Source of the DNA: Tetrapisispora phaffii CBS 4417
Taxonomy: Eukaryota > Ascomycota > Saccharomycetes > Saccharomycetales > Saccharomycetaceae
Length of the DNA stretch: 64,000 bases
NCBI RefSeq assembly: GCF_000236905.1
Contig: NC_016529.1
Span: 620,001-684,000 of the forward strand
Direction of reading: 5' to 3'
How positions within the stretch are numbered: the stretch's first letter is position 1; each line of letters begins with the position of its first letter. A model generated the notes under the pieces. It did no database searches. It saw only the letters and a list, made by a program, of their open reading frames with translations, and was not told where the DNA came from. Shown here piece after piece: positions 39,397 to 48,981 of this stretch. The translations under genes were made by a program, and so were the position numbers.

Positions 39397-39689
39397 TTTG
39401 TGATTAGCTGAAAGTACCTCTGTTTGATTGTGATGTGTTCAAGCCATTCATTACACAGTAGTCTGAACAATATATTTCATTAAACCTTTTTCTTTCTAAT
39501 AAATGGTTTTATCAACTATTTTAAGTTGGAAAAATTCCATCGCGAAATTAAAATTAACGTATTCTTGTTACAGCGTAGTTCACTGAAAATAATAACTATC
39601 TGTTTAGAAATGTTATATTCTATTTATAAGTTATTGATATAAGAAGTAGGTAAATACATCTTTTATATATTGTATGAATGGGCAATTAA

Positions 39690-40610
39690 CTATTTTCCCA
39701 GTTTCTGGCCTTTACCTGGGAAATTCTTCCTTTCTGTGGTGAAAGTGGCAAATCTACTTGCAGCAGATTCTTTCTTCTCAGCTGTTGATTTTTCATTGCT
39801 TTTACTACTTCTTATTGTAGAAGTCTTTGCATTTCTGTTAGAATTGCCCAGTCTTTCACCTCTTCCACCAAACTTTGTGATTCTTGTGCCGTCTATGATA
39901 GAAATTAAAGTGACAAACCACACAGGTGGCTTGAAGTACCCAAATGGGTAGTAATTTGGGTTCTTGTTTGTTAACCACCAAAGTATTCTACCAAAACTCT
40001 TGGTATCTAGACATTCGTAGATATATCCTGTTAGCACACCGATGACACACAGTTGGAAAGAGTCGTCGCCACCGTTGAATACGAATGACATGATGATTTC
40101 TAGAACTGGATAGTATTTACCCTTAATTGGGATGAAACCGAAATATAGAATTTGAGAATCTTTATGATCCATAGCCCAAGTATAACCAATACATGACGAA
40201 AATGCACTTTTCAAAATAAATTCTCTTTCGGAGATTTGGAAATACGCAGAAGTCAAAAGGGAGACTATAACCATACAGCACATGATATAGTACGCATAAT
40301 TAGCTTTATTGTTCCTGAAATGGACGGTCTCTAGATGTAGAGATCTTGAATACAGATTGTAGAAGTCCAAGATCGTTGCCAAAGCTTGAGCAGCACCTCC
40401 TGGAATGATAATAATCGATGAAGTAAATATTCTCCAAAATTGAAAACGTTTCACAGAAAGATGCCATGAAAACACAAATCTACTCAAATCAATAATAGAA
40501 AATTTCCATAACGCCATCAACGTGACAATCGAACTTAGTATAATCCTTGTGATAGGTGGAATACTTTGAAACCAGTTATGTGCGGAAACTGATGAACCAC
40601 TAGTATTCAT
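39690..40610 (-). CDS. DFM1: Derlin-like rhomboid pseudoprotease Dfm1
   Basis: 306 codons, against 341 in S. cerevisiae. The derlin fold has about six transmembrane helices, with the WR motif (QFWRIFTSSIIIIPGGA). The long C-terminal tail carries two Cdc48-binding SHP boxes, FGGRGERLG (about 247-255) and FPGKGQKLG (about 297-305). These tail motifs separate Dfm1 from the shorter Der1. Dfm1 retrotranslocates membrane substrates in ER-associated degradation and recruits Cdc48. The gene is divergent from RRP17, as YDR411C and YDR412W are. Confidence 0.95.
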   Translation of the reverse strand: MNTSGSSVSAHNWFQSIPPITRIILSSIVTLMALWKFSIIDLSRFVFSWHLSVKRFQFWRIFTSSIIIIPGGAAQALATILDFYNLYSRSLHLETVHFRNNKANYAYYIMCCMVIVSLLTSAYFQISEREFILKSAFSSCIGYTWAMDHKDSQILYFGFIPIKGKYYPVLEIIMSFVFNGGDDSFQLCVIGVLTGYIYECLDTKSFGRILWWLTNKNPNYYPFGYFKPPVWFVTLISIIDGTRITKFGGRGERLGNSNRNAKTSTIRSSKSNEKSTAEKKESAASRFATFTTERKNFPGKGQKLGK

Positions 40611-41208
40611 CTTAGTCCCTTTGAATGAAAATAAAAATCTTGAAACCCTTAAAAACCTGAAATGAGTCTAGCTTTGTAACTCAAATTTAACCTGCAAAAA
40701 CCTTGAGAACGTCCCTTAAAATCCTCAGCAGCCGCAAGAATTTACTAGTGACAATACAATTCCACCCATATGCATAAGAAACCTATTCAATAACGAAGTT
40801 AATAACATTCTCATCAATCAATTAAGTGTCTTTTAAAACTATAATTCTTATGATTAATGTTAACCTGTCAACTTCTAGTTTGAAGTTTATGCAGGTATGT
40901 TAGCGCCATGTGGCCCTTCACAGGCGCTAACATGTTTTGTGAAAAAGGTTAAAAAATTTTCACTCTAAAGATCATCTCATCTCATCTCATCTGGAAATGG
41001 GATGAGATGAGATGAGGTTGTAAGCAAAGCTGATGGGAAGAGCCAGGATATTGGGTCTCGTGTGTGATTGATAGTTAAAGTGTATAGTTTGGATGAATGA
41101 CTGTTTTGTATTTGAGAATTTGGACTGTGTTTGTTGCTTTGCAGGTTAAATAGATAGAGTGGGTTTTACAAGAGTTCAAAATCTGCTGAAGACATTATCA
41201 AGGAAATA
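40611..41208. promoter_or_regulatory. Divergent promoter DFM1 / RRP17 with RRPE and PAC palindrome
   Basis: 598 bp. An RRPE-like AAAAAATTTTCAC is at 40951-40963. A PAC-core inverted repeat follows at 40976-41016 (separate entry), about 195 bp before the RRP17 ATG. Confidence 0.75.
40976..41016. repeat. 16-bp perfect inverted repeat of PAC-core pentamers
   Basis: Left arm CTCATCTCATCTCATC (40976-40991), 9-nt spacer, right arm GATGAGATGAGATGAG (41001-41016). Both arms are tandem copies of the PAC core GATGAG. It could form a hairpin or cruciform, or present PAC sites in both orientations. Confidence 0.92.
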
Positions 41209-41847
41209 ATGGCAGTACGTTCCAATAGACAGATACTGACGCAAGGTCAGAAGTATGTCAGTAAGCAACATAGGAAGTTTGGTGCTGATGAGGTCACGTT
41301 CGACAAGGATTCCAGACTGGATTACCTAACAGGTTTCCATAAACGTAAAGTTCAAAGACAGAAGAAAGCTCAAGAGTACAATAAGGAAAGAGATAGATTA
41401 GCAAAGATTGATGAGAGGAAAAAGGTTCGTGACGAGAGAAAACAAATGATGGAGCAACAGATGTTGGATTTTAAGAGAACAATGAACTTGCAACTGGGTT
41501 CCGATGATGAGGGAGGAAATGAAGGTGAAAAGATAAATTATGACCATGAATGGGAAGGCTTTAAATCAGACGAAGAGAAAGAATCTGAATCGAACGATAG
41601 TGAAAGCGTGAAACCTATTTTGAAAAAGAACGTCTTGGAAACAGCGGTATATACAGATGATACTACAGTTGAGCTTGAAGCGCTTGAACCAAATGATAAC
41701 TTCGAATACCTTGCAAAATTAAACAACGTCAAATTAGAGAAGTCCTCTGAAATTCTAGATGAAAGTATAACTAGAGCTAAGAAATATGCTAAGTTTGTAG
41801 GAATGGTCGATAAAGATGAAGGCAAGGTAAATAAAAACCAAAAGTAA
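41209..41847 (+). CDS. RRP17: rRNA-processing factor Rrp17, C-terminus frameshifted
   Basis: 212 codons to the first stop; S. cerevisiae Rrp17 has 235. The Nop25/Rrp17 signature is clear: RSNRQILTQGQKYVSKQHRK, then RLDYLTGFHKRKVQRQKKAQ, a Lys/Glu-rich coiled coil, and TTVELEALEPNDNFEYLAKL. The protein is a 5'-3' exonuclease of 60S assembly. The conserved basic tail (KKKFRYLTKTERKVNQ and on) is missing from this frame, but is encoded immediately downstream in the -1 frame up to a TAA at 41928-41930. The shift must lie within 41835-41847, an A-rich stretch. A sequencing or assembly error in a homopolymer is the simplest explanation; a real truncation or programmed frameshift is possible. Confidence 0.9.
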   Translation: MAVRSNRQILTQGQKYVSKQHRKFGADEVTFDKDSRLDYLTGFHKRKVQRQKKAQEYNKERDRLAKIDERKKVRDERKQMMEQQMLDFKRTMNLQLGSDDEGGNEGEKINYDHEWEGFKSDEEKESESNDSESVKPILKKNVLETAVYTDDTTVELEALEPNDNFEYLAKLNNVKLEKSSEILDESITRAKKYAKFVGMVDKDEGKVNKNQK

Positions 41848-41930
41848 AGAAGAAGAAGTTTAGATATTTGACAAAAACAGAAAGAAAGGTTAACCAATTT
41901 AAGGCAAACGCTAACAAACGTAGAAAATAA
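41848..41930 (+). other. Out-of-frame RRP17 C-terminal tail
   Basis: Codons from about 41835 to the stop at 41928-41930 encode the family's basic C-terminal tail in the frame -1 relative to the annotated ORF. The -1 frame has a stop at 41832-41834, which bounds the shift. Confidence 0.85.
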
Positions 41931-42092
41931 GCACCTAGGAAGGGTTGTTTGCATATATAAATATAATCTCGATATGTTTATACGATATGTCCATATAAAA
42001 AATATTTAAAAATAATACAGAAATCGAATGCATGTGTGTAACTATAATACATGAAGATCAATAGTCACCTTTTCTATTGACAGATAGGCTGC

Positions 42093-43319
42093 CTATTTGA
42101 TGGATGTCATGCTACTAATATGATCGCTCTCTAATCTGAAGATAGCCCAGAGTGCTCTTCTTGCAATTTCTAAGTACTGAGTTTCACCGTCAAAAATCAT
42201 TGAGTCGGTCAACTCGAATCCTAATATTTGACCAAAGAAGATCCAGCACCACCAATATCTGATTATTAAATCATAGAAAATGGTGTAATAATAATACTTA
42301 ACTGGAAAATTGACTCTTTTGTTGGCCTTTGGATCTGCCTTAGTGTTGGCAACACTAGAGCTTCTAATATTATAAAGGGAAGTGATGGACCAATCTTTTC
42401 TAATATCCCAATAAAATGAGAATGTGGAGTTTATTAACATGAAAACTTTGTGGAATACGTTTATTTGGTAAGTCTCATGGTATTCAGGGTAGGCTCTTGA
42501 GATCCACATACAGAATAGTACAGGTAGACCGGAAGCATATTTCATTGAATTATATAGATGATTTTTATCCATACCATTCGAATTGATAAATTCTCTAATA
42601 CATTGGAAGATTCTGATGAAAATAGGTATACATGCCACCAATAAATCTAAATGACGTAATTTTATTTCACCAGTAATCAAAATCGAATTATAAATAGTAA
42701 AATCTATCAATGGTTTGGCATACGATGTCAATGTATCTGAAATAAGGATGTATGTGGTTCTTAAATTCCTTGGCCTTGATTCAATAAATATTAGTCTCGA
42801 ACAGCAGTACCTAATAATGCTACAGTTTCTAAGGATATAGTAGACAATAAAAAGAGCTTGCAATAATGGATATATTTTTGAAGTTTTGATTATAATTTCA
42901 CAAATTCTTTGAGCCATTGCAAAAAGAAAAAAAGGATCATTCCTGCTATCTGGAGAATCTATTGGCTGGGAAAATAATACATCAGCATAATTCTGTCTGA
43001 AAAACCAAAATGTACAAGTGATTATATGCATTGGTAGGATTATTTTCGTTAATTTAACATTAAAATTGTAAACAATCTTAGAAAGTTTCAAAGTCGATAA
43101 ATTATTTGCATTGTTGTTCGTGTTGAAGGTATTGTCACCATCTTCTTCCTTAGAGGCTGATTTATCGAGGGCAATTAATTTCACTATATCTATATCATTT
43201 TTAATGTACAATTTTATGATTAAATACCAAAACCAGCAACCTAGCAACAGTAATAGATTGATTCTTTGAGGAACAGGAAGTGACAAGTTATCCAAATGGA
43301 AAGCCTCGTGGACGTCCAT
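42093..43319 (-). CDS. ERD1: Erd1, EXS-domain Golgi membrane protein
   Basis: 408 codons from the ATG at 43317-43319; the frame runs ten codons further to a GTG. S. cerevisiae Erd1 has 362. It is a multi-pass membrane protein with an EXS domain: RRALWAIFRLESDH near the C-terminus, YWDIRKDWSITSLY and KYASGLPVLFCMWISR. Erd1 is needed for retention of lumenal ER proteins and acts in the Golgi, where it recycles phosphate from glycosylation. A loop of about 25 residues after the first helix (KEEDGDNTFNTNNNANN) is an insertion. The orthologue is YDR414C, next to RRP17 and YDR415C, as here. Confidence 0.93.
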   Translation of the reverse strand: MDVHEAFHLDNLSLPVPQRINLLLLLGCWFWYLIIKLYIKNDIDIVKLIALDKSASKEEDGDNTFNTNNNANNLSTLKLSKIVYNFNVKLTKIILPMHIITCTFWFFRQNYADVLFSQPIDSPDSRNDPFFLFAMAQRICEIIIKTSKIYPLLQALFIVYYILRNCSIIRYCCSRLIFIESRPRNLRTTYILISDTLTSYAKPLIDFTIYNSILITGEIKLRHLDLLVACIPIFIRIFQCIREFINSNGMDKNHLYNSMKYASGLPVLFCMWISRAYPEYHETYQINVFHKVFMLINSTFSFYWDIRKDWSITSLYNIRSSSVANTKADPKANKRVNFPVKYYYYTIFYDLIIRYWWCWIFFGQILGFELTDSMIFDGETQYLEIARRALWAIFRLESDHISSMTSIK

Positions 43320-44682
43320 GCTTTTTCTTTTTCGATAATAGTCTACCACTGGATGCTTACAACCTTGATACTTGTTTGCATATACTTCATGTTTTCAACA
43401 AGACACATTCGCTATAATGTATCGACAGTTTTATAAACCTAGTTTCTGGAACCTGTTCTTAATGCCCGGATAAGCGATGTAAACAAAAACCAGTGCGATG
43501 AGCAATGAAGCCACGCATACAGTTAGCAAATGTGAATAAGAGAATCGTAAACGCCATCTACAGCATTCCACTTGATTATGCAAACATAAACTACAAAGTG
43601 TTACTAAATTAAATAAAAGTAGAGAGGAAAGAATGGATATATTTACATGTCAGTTGCGAACGTACATGACGTATGATTATATTATAATCAGATAATATAA
43701 AAAGTTTAATCATTACAAATGTTCATGATTAGCATGAAATATTAATCATCATCTTATAACATAGGACAAGAACGGTTAACAATCGTATACACCGTACAAA
43801 TACCTTTATCGCTTGAGTATACTCATGTTGATGATGCAGTTGTGTACAAATAGCTACTTTTTTCAATAAAATATTTGGAAGAATTGGGTGTGGAACCAAA
43901 ATAATTTTCTTCAGAGATGTAAATATATCAGAATTTTCAGTGTTTGGCTTGTTGTTATATTTCTGTCATTTCCGACTGCACATTATTTTATACTTAAATA
44001 GAAATAATATACACTGAATAGATCCGCCTGGGGCGACAACTTGTCATCACAATAAATGCATCAATGGAAAAAGAAAATTGTTTTGAAACAAACCCACATC
44101 CGTCCTCATTCTTCCATCATCGTAAGTATACTTCAACGAGATCTCCTGATCTCTGCAACCTGTCTCCCATTCAAAAACGAGACACAGAACAAAAGAAATA
44201 TATCGGCCTCCAAAGCAATAGACACAGAACATACGTTCTTCCCATTGCTCTGCCGTACTCCTGCGTATTGACCGAGTAGACAATAAGTAAAAAATATACA
44301 TACATAATAAAGTGTAAAGAGAAGGAAAGAAACATGTCAAATGAATGTAAATTTATAGCTGTTTATATACTTATCAGTTTTGATGTCGCAACAAAACTTT
44401 CAATTTTGAAATTTTTTCAAGTTGCCCGGCCACTGGATGGTTTGACAAATTGAAGTATTTAAAACAAGGGCAAACTGAACTGTCAAACATCCAATTGATG
44501 AACAGATAAGTTCTGAACTGTCTCAAGAGTAGAGCTCTTAGGTTCAAGTCAAACTGGATAAAAGTTGTTGAAAGTCGATTGTCTTTGGTTGAATTTGTTT
44601 GTTTGCCTTTTATTTTGCCCTCGTTTGCAATTGGTTCGACCGACTGAGAACTGGTTTATTAGGTTATTTTGTTTTGTGAGAG
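43320..44682. other. Long divergent intergenic region ERD1 / RML2
   Basis: 1363 bp. PAC GCGATGAGC at 43495-43503 lies 176 bp before ERD1. The rest is AT-rich without a recognised gene. ORFs around 44047-44340 overlap on both strands and look like chance. A B-box-like GGTTCAAGTC at 44541-44550 has no A box or acceptor stem. The length leaves room for an unrecognised ncRNA or a lost gene. Confidence 0.5.
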
Positions 44683-45846
44683 ATGATGTTGTCGAATAGT
44701 TTGAGGACTTTGAGGGTTCCCCTGTGTGCTAATTTTAAGTCTGGTAGTATTTTCACAAGGTTCTATGCGAGACCGACCGCTATGAAACCGGTTGATTCGA
44801 CCGCTGCTGTCGCTGCTGAAATGACGATCACTCCACAAATGTTGAAGATTGTTCCGAATCAGACGGATTTGGTTGCTTTAGAGAAACAAGACGAAGTCAT
44901 AAAGAGACGTAGAAAATTGGCAAAGGAAATCACGGTAATGAGGAAACCAAAACCTATTTCGCCTGGTTTGAGGTGGTGGAGACGCCCCGTATATCCTTAT
45001 TTGTTCAAAGGAAGACCGGTTAAGAGTTTAACCGTGGCTAAGAGAGGCACAGGTGGTAGAAATAGCACCGGTAAAATCACTGTCAGGAGTAGAGGTGGTG
45101 GTCATAAGAGACGTCTTAGACTGTTGGACTTCTCTAGATTGCTGGAAGGCCAACAAACTGTACAAAGAATAGAATATGATCCAGGTAGAACTGCTCATAT
45201 CGCACTTTTAAAGCATAACGAAACAGGTAATTTGTCTTATATTGTGGCATGCGATGGCCTAAGAGAGGGTGATATTGTCGAATCGTACAGAAAAGGTATT
45301 CCAAAATACTTATTAGAAGAAATGGGCGGTAAAATTGATCCAGCTATTGTCAGTGTCAGAACTGCGCAAAGAGGTAATTGTTTACCTATTTCAATGATCC
45401 CAATTGGTAGTGTCGTTCACAATGTTGGTCTAACACCTGTAGGCCCAGCTAAATTCTGTCGTGCTGCTGGTTCCTATGCTCGTATTATATCTAAATTACC
45501 TGAGAAGAAGAAAGCAATCGTTCGTTTACAAAGTGGTGAACAACGTTATGTATCAATAGATGCATGCGCTACTATGGGCATTGTTTCTAATGTTGACCAC
45601 CAAAACGCTTCTCTAGGTAAAGCTGGTAGATCAAGATGGTTAGGTAGAAGACCACACGTAAGAGGTGTCGCTATGAATAAATGTGACCATCCACACGGTG
45701 GTGGTCGTGGTAAATCCAAGTCTAATAAATTATCGATGTCACCATGGGGCCAATTAGCAAAGGGTTACAAGACCAGAAGAGGAAAGAATCAAAATAGAAT
45801 GAAGGTCAAGGATAGACCAAGAGGTAAAGCTGCAAGATTGCAATAA
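44683..45846 (+). CDS. RML2: Mitochondrial ribosomal protein uL2m (Rml2)
   Basis: 387 codons, against 393 in S. cerevisiae. The N-terminal about 35 residues form a mitochondrial presequence (Arg/Ser/Phe-rich, ending near FTRFYARP). The uL2 RNA-binding signatures are [20 protein letters not shown] and the C-terminal [19 protein letters not shown], which carries the universally conserved His of the peptidyl-transferase neighbourhood. In S. cerevisiae the gene is YEL050C, beside VMA8 and AFG1. Here YDR415C from the sister block is inserted between RML2 and VMA8. Confidence 0.97.
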   Translation: MMLSNSLRTLRVPLCANFKSGSIFTRFYARPTAMKPVDSTAAVAAEMTITPQMLKIVPNQTDLVALEKQDEVIKRRRKLAKEITVMRKPKPISPGLRWWRRPVYPYLFKGRPVKSLTVAKRGTGGRNSTGKITVRSRGGGHKRRLRLLDFSRLLEGQQTVQRIEYDPGRTAHIALLKHNETGNLSYIVACDGLREGDIVESYRKGIPKYLLEEMGGKIDPAIVSVRTAQRGNCLPISMIPIGSVVHNVGLTPVGPAKFCRAAGSYARIISKLPEKKKAIVRLQSGEQRYVSIDACATMGIVSNVDHQNASLGKAGRSRWLGRRPHVRGVAMNKCDHPHGGGRGKSKSNKLSMSPWGQLAKGYKTRRGKNQNRMKVKDRPRGKAARLQ

Positions 45847-45984
45847 GTAATTTAAATTGATTGTATTACTATCAATTTAAACAGAGCATATATTCTCTGA
45901 AAACTGAAGTTTCAACTTTTATTCATTCCCATGTAGGTTACGATTTTTAAAAAAACATTTAGATTCACTCATAATATATATACC

Positions 45985-45992
45985 TGTACATA
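45985..45992 (+). promoter_or_regulatory. Puf3-type 3'UTR element downstream of RML2
   Basis: CCTGTACATA (core TGTACATA), a full CNUGUANAUA match, 138 bp after the RML2 stop. Confidence 0.6.
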
Positions 45993-46107
45993 ATGTGTAT
46001 TTGAATACGAAAAATTGTTAGTCCAGTTAAAAAAATTATAAATACTTTTCGAGATTAAATAGAATGCCCAACGTTGAAAGTGGATTCATTGGATTTTGAT
46101 GTAGGAA

Positions 46108-47253
46108 TTATTTCAATTCTAAGAAAGACCAATCACCTAATTCGATGATAGATCCAATTACAATCTTAGTATGTTCAGCCATGTGGTCAAAACTTAAACG
46201 GTCCAAAGTATCCATGGTACTATGGATATATTTATTTGTTTTCTTGAAATCGCTTTCGATGACAAAAGCAGATGGGTAACCATTTCTGGTAGCACTGCCA
46301 TGATCACTACAAGCGTAACCACATTTAGTCTCCACATATGGAATGCTTAAATATGAATTAACTATGACTTTTATAAAATCAGTTAACTCACTGTTAACAT
46401 AATCCGTAATAACACCAACATGTTCGTTTTCAGGATCCTGAACATAGCCAGTCATATCTTGTTGCAACATTGCAACAACTCTCTTATGTTCTGAAGCATA
46501 TCTACTAAATACATCTAATGATCCTAATAATCCACCTTCTTCAGCAGAGTAAAAATGGAATTCAATGGTGTTCTTTGGTCTATTGCCTTTTTTCAAATAA
46601 TGTTCAACATAGAGACGTAGAGCTTCCAGATTTGTAACAGTACCAGAGCCATTGTCATCGGCACCTGGGGCAGCTAAAACACTTGGTAAGATTAGATTGA
46701 TTGAATCTTGGTGAGATCCCATCACAACAATATTCTCTGGGGTTTCAGAACCAAGAACTTTAACAATAATGGAGTACTGTTTCCATTCGGGGTGAATGAC
46801 CCTTTCAACAGATACAAAATCAGCACTGACACCGCTTGTAATGTTTAGTAAATTGTGTTCTAACCATTGTGCAGACTGATAACCTGTTTCGGATTTATAA
46901 TAACGAGTGTAAAAGCTTGTGAATTTTGCTAGATTTACTTCCATTGAAGATTTATCAATATTTTCAATAATGGTATTGACTAACTCTTCTCTTAATGTTT
47001 TTGATGGATAATTGTAACGAGGCACAGCATCTTCAAGGTTTTCATTATTCTTTAGATGTAAAAAATTATTAGTGATATCCATAAATTTGATACCTTTTCT
47101 CATGAACGATAACTTTTCATCTTCAGATACAGTACGCACAGTATCTTTAGAGAGCTGAATGACTCTAGTTGACCCAAAATATGATTCAAATGGGTAACTG
47201 GTAGCATAGTCGAGAACAGCGAGACCTGCAGTAATGGCTGATAACAATTTCAT
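46108..47253 (-). CDS. Secreted/vacuolar M28 aminopeptidase, YDR415C type
   Basis: 381 codons, against 374 in S. cerevisiae YDR415C. A signal peptide covers about residues 1-20 (MKLLSAITAGLAVLDYATSY). The M28E co-catalytic zinc motifs appear in order: GSHQDS, GADDNGSGT, SAEEGGLLGS (catalytic Glu), DMTGY, and the C-terminal IHSTMDTLD (zinc His). Two Cys pairs are in TKCGYACSDHGS. It resembles Aspergillus leucine aminopeptidase LAP-A, so an N-terminal exopeptidase in the vacuole or secreted is likely by inference; the yeast protein is not well characterised. It ends 261 bp from the RML2 stop (convergent). Confidence 0.92.
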   Translation of the reverse strand: MKLLSAITAGLAVLDYATSYPFESYFGSTRVIQLSKDTVRTVSEDEKLSFMRKGIKFMDITNNFLHLKNNENLEDAVPRYNYPSKTLREELVNTIIENIDKSSMEVNLAKFTSFYTRYYKSETGYQSAQWLEHNLLNITSGVSADFVSVERVIHPEWKQYSIIVKVLGSETPENIVVMGSHQDSINLILPSVLAAPGADDNGSGTVTNLEALRLYVEHYLKKGNRPKNTIEFHFYSAEEGGLLGSLDVFSRYASEHKRVVAMLQQDMTGYVQDPENEHVGVITDYVNSELTDFIKVIVNSYLSIPYVETKCGYACSDHGSATRNGYPSAFVIESDFKKTNKYIHSTMDTLDRLSFDHMAEHTKIVIGSIIELGDWSFLELK

Positions 47254-47735
47254 TGTGTATTTGCTGTTTTTTGAAACGAGTAGGACTTTATCAAAAGAGA
47301 AAGAAAGCTCTAAAAGTTATAAATTCAATCTAGTTTATTCTTATACGTAGACGTAATTCCGTGTGAGAAAAAATAGCTTCTACATTAATAATAAATCGTT
47401 TATCAATATTTATTTAAATCATCTGTTTCTTAAATAATAAATGTGCATATCAAATATCAAAAGATTATGCATTTGATATCACTCCCTAAATATGTGTTTC
47501 TCTGAAATGAATGTTCCTTAAGGTGCGTCATCGGTCACTACTGAACATTGAAAAATGAGATAGGTCACGTAACGACATAGCTATAATTTATGGATAATGG
47601 TTTCTTATCGACGGTTTATTATCTTTTTAGATATTCAAATATTCAATTCAATCGAGACTACTTTCGTTTTATGTATCTATTTAATGGGAAATAAAATTAA
47701 ATTATAAGTTGTGTAAAAATGTACATTGGAACAGA
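47254..47735. other. Intergenic, aminopeptidase promoter / VMA8 3' side
   Basis: 482 bp, AT-rich. A GTCACGTAAC E-box-like half site is near 47565. No gene or RNA is recognised. Confidence 0.5.
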
Positions 47736-48554
47736 TCAGAAAATAACGTCATCTTCTTGATTAGCCACCAGGTTTTCGTTACTGTTGCTTTCTTCTTTGG
47801 CTTCTGTAATTTTATTTTCGGCAATGACTTTATCTAAACTCTTACCAGATTGGCTTGCTTGCAATTCTGCAGCAGCCTGTGCTTTTGCTCTCACTTCTGC
47901 ATCCACTCTTGCAGTTTCCTTTTGTTTAGTTTCCTGAACTTTCTTTAGTCTATAAAATTCCTCTCTGTCTAATTCATCTAATTCACTGTTAATGTATGCA
48001 ATAGTGTTTTCAGTACGTGGTATAATAACATGTTCGATAGCGTTGACTCTTCTATTGGTGACTTTGATCACTTCATCCAAAATGATGAAAGCAGTTTGTA
48101 ATGAAGCTAATTCCACTAGAGTCTCTACTGCCTTTGAGTAAATTTCCTTTGCATGTTGTACCTGTTGACCACCACGTCCTAAACCAGTCAATTTAAAATC
48201 GTTAATATTACTGTCGATATATGACTCAAATTGAGGCAAGTAAACACCACTGACATTCTCCTGACGAGCCTTAACTCTAAATCTAGCCTTCGATACAGAC
48301 TCTTGAACTTGATAACCTATATTTTCACCGGTAGCATATGAAACTTCAGCTAGAGAGAAGGCAGCAGTTTGCATCACACGACCCATCTTTTGTTTAGCTT
48401 CATCAATTCTCTTTGTGATATCACGGAAACGTTTAGTTAAAGCTTCGGATTTACGTTTCAGCAACGAATGACCCTGGTTTGCACCTTTCAACTTGGTTTT
48501 CATAACACCAAGAATCATACGGGTTGGAAAAACTTGCTCCCTTGTAGCAGACAT
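47736..48554 (-). CDS. VMA8: V-ATPase V1 subunit D
   Basis: 272 codons, against 256 in S. cerevisiae. This is the central-rotor subunit of the V1 sector. The N-terminal helix [20 protein letters not shown] and C-terminal helix [20 protein letters not shown], then [15 protein letters not shown], form the antiparallel coiled coil that turns inside the A3B3 hexamer. The last 55 residues are Ala/Glu-rich and variable. A Reb1 core lies upstream (48842-48848). Adjacency to AFG1 and RML2 is as in YEL050-052. Confidence 0.97.
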   Translation of the reverse strand: MSATREQVFPTRMILGVMKTKLKGANQGHSLLKRKSEALTKRFRDITKRIDEAKQKMGRVMQTAAFSLAEVSYATGENIGYQVQESVSKARFRVKARQENVSGVYLPQFESYIDSNINDFKLTGLGRGGQQVQHAKEIYSKAVETLVELASLQTAFIILDEVIKVTNRRVNAIEHVIIPRTENTIAYINSELDELDREEFYRLKKVQETKQKETARVDAEVRAKAQAAAELQASQSGKSLDKVIAENKITEAKEESNSNENLVANQEDDVIF

Positions 48555-48981
48555 ATTGCAACACTTTTAACAACTATATTCTTTTTTCCTTTGCCTTGGA
48601 ATGGTACGGCGCTCAATAGCTCAAAATTGGTTGTAAAAAGAGAAAAATCGCTTACAAAAAATACTCTTAATACCAATTGAGCATGCAATGACTATATATC
48701 AACTGTCTGCTCAATATATACTTACAAAACCTCATTCAAAATTATCTTTATATCTAACTTATAATTAGGTATCTTATTATCTTTATAGTGGTTAAACATC
48801 GTTAACTGATGGAAATTGCAGCCAAAAGGAAAGCAGCCGGGCGGGTAACGGTCTCTCCGGGAAGGTAGTGATCAAGATGACTGTAAATAGTCGATGACAG
48901 TAAACAGTTTATATTCGAGAAGAGGACAAGATTAGAATATATGATGTAGTAGTTATTACTTAAATTATTGATTTATCAGTT
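48555..48981. promoter_or_regulatory. VMA8 promoter with Reb1 site
   Basis: 427 bp. GCGGGTAACGG at 48841-48851 holds the Reb1 core CGGGTAA (48842-48848), 288 bp upstream of VMA8, in a GC-richer patch (CAGCCGGGCGGGTAACGG). Confidence 0.7.

Noticed and set aside
44047..44340. Overlapping ORFs of 71-97 codons between ERD1 and RML2
   Set aside because: They lie antisense to each other, the longest starts at TTG, and none resembles a known protein.
44541..44550. B-box-like GGTTCAAGTC, possible tRNA
   Set aside because: No A box, no acceptor or anticodon stem around it.
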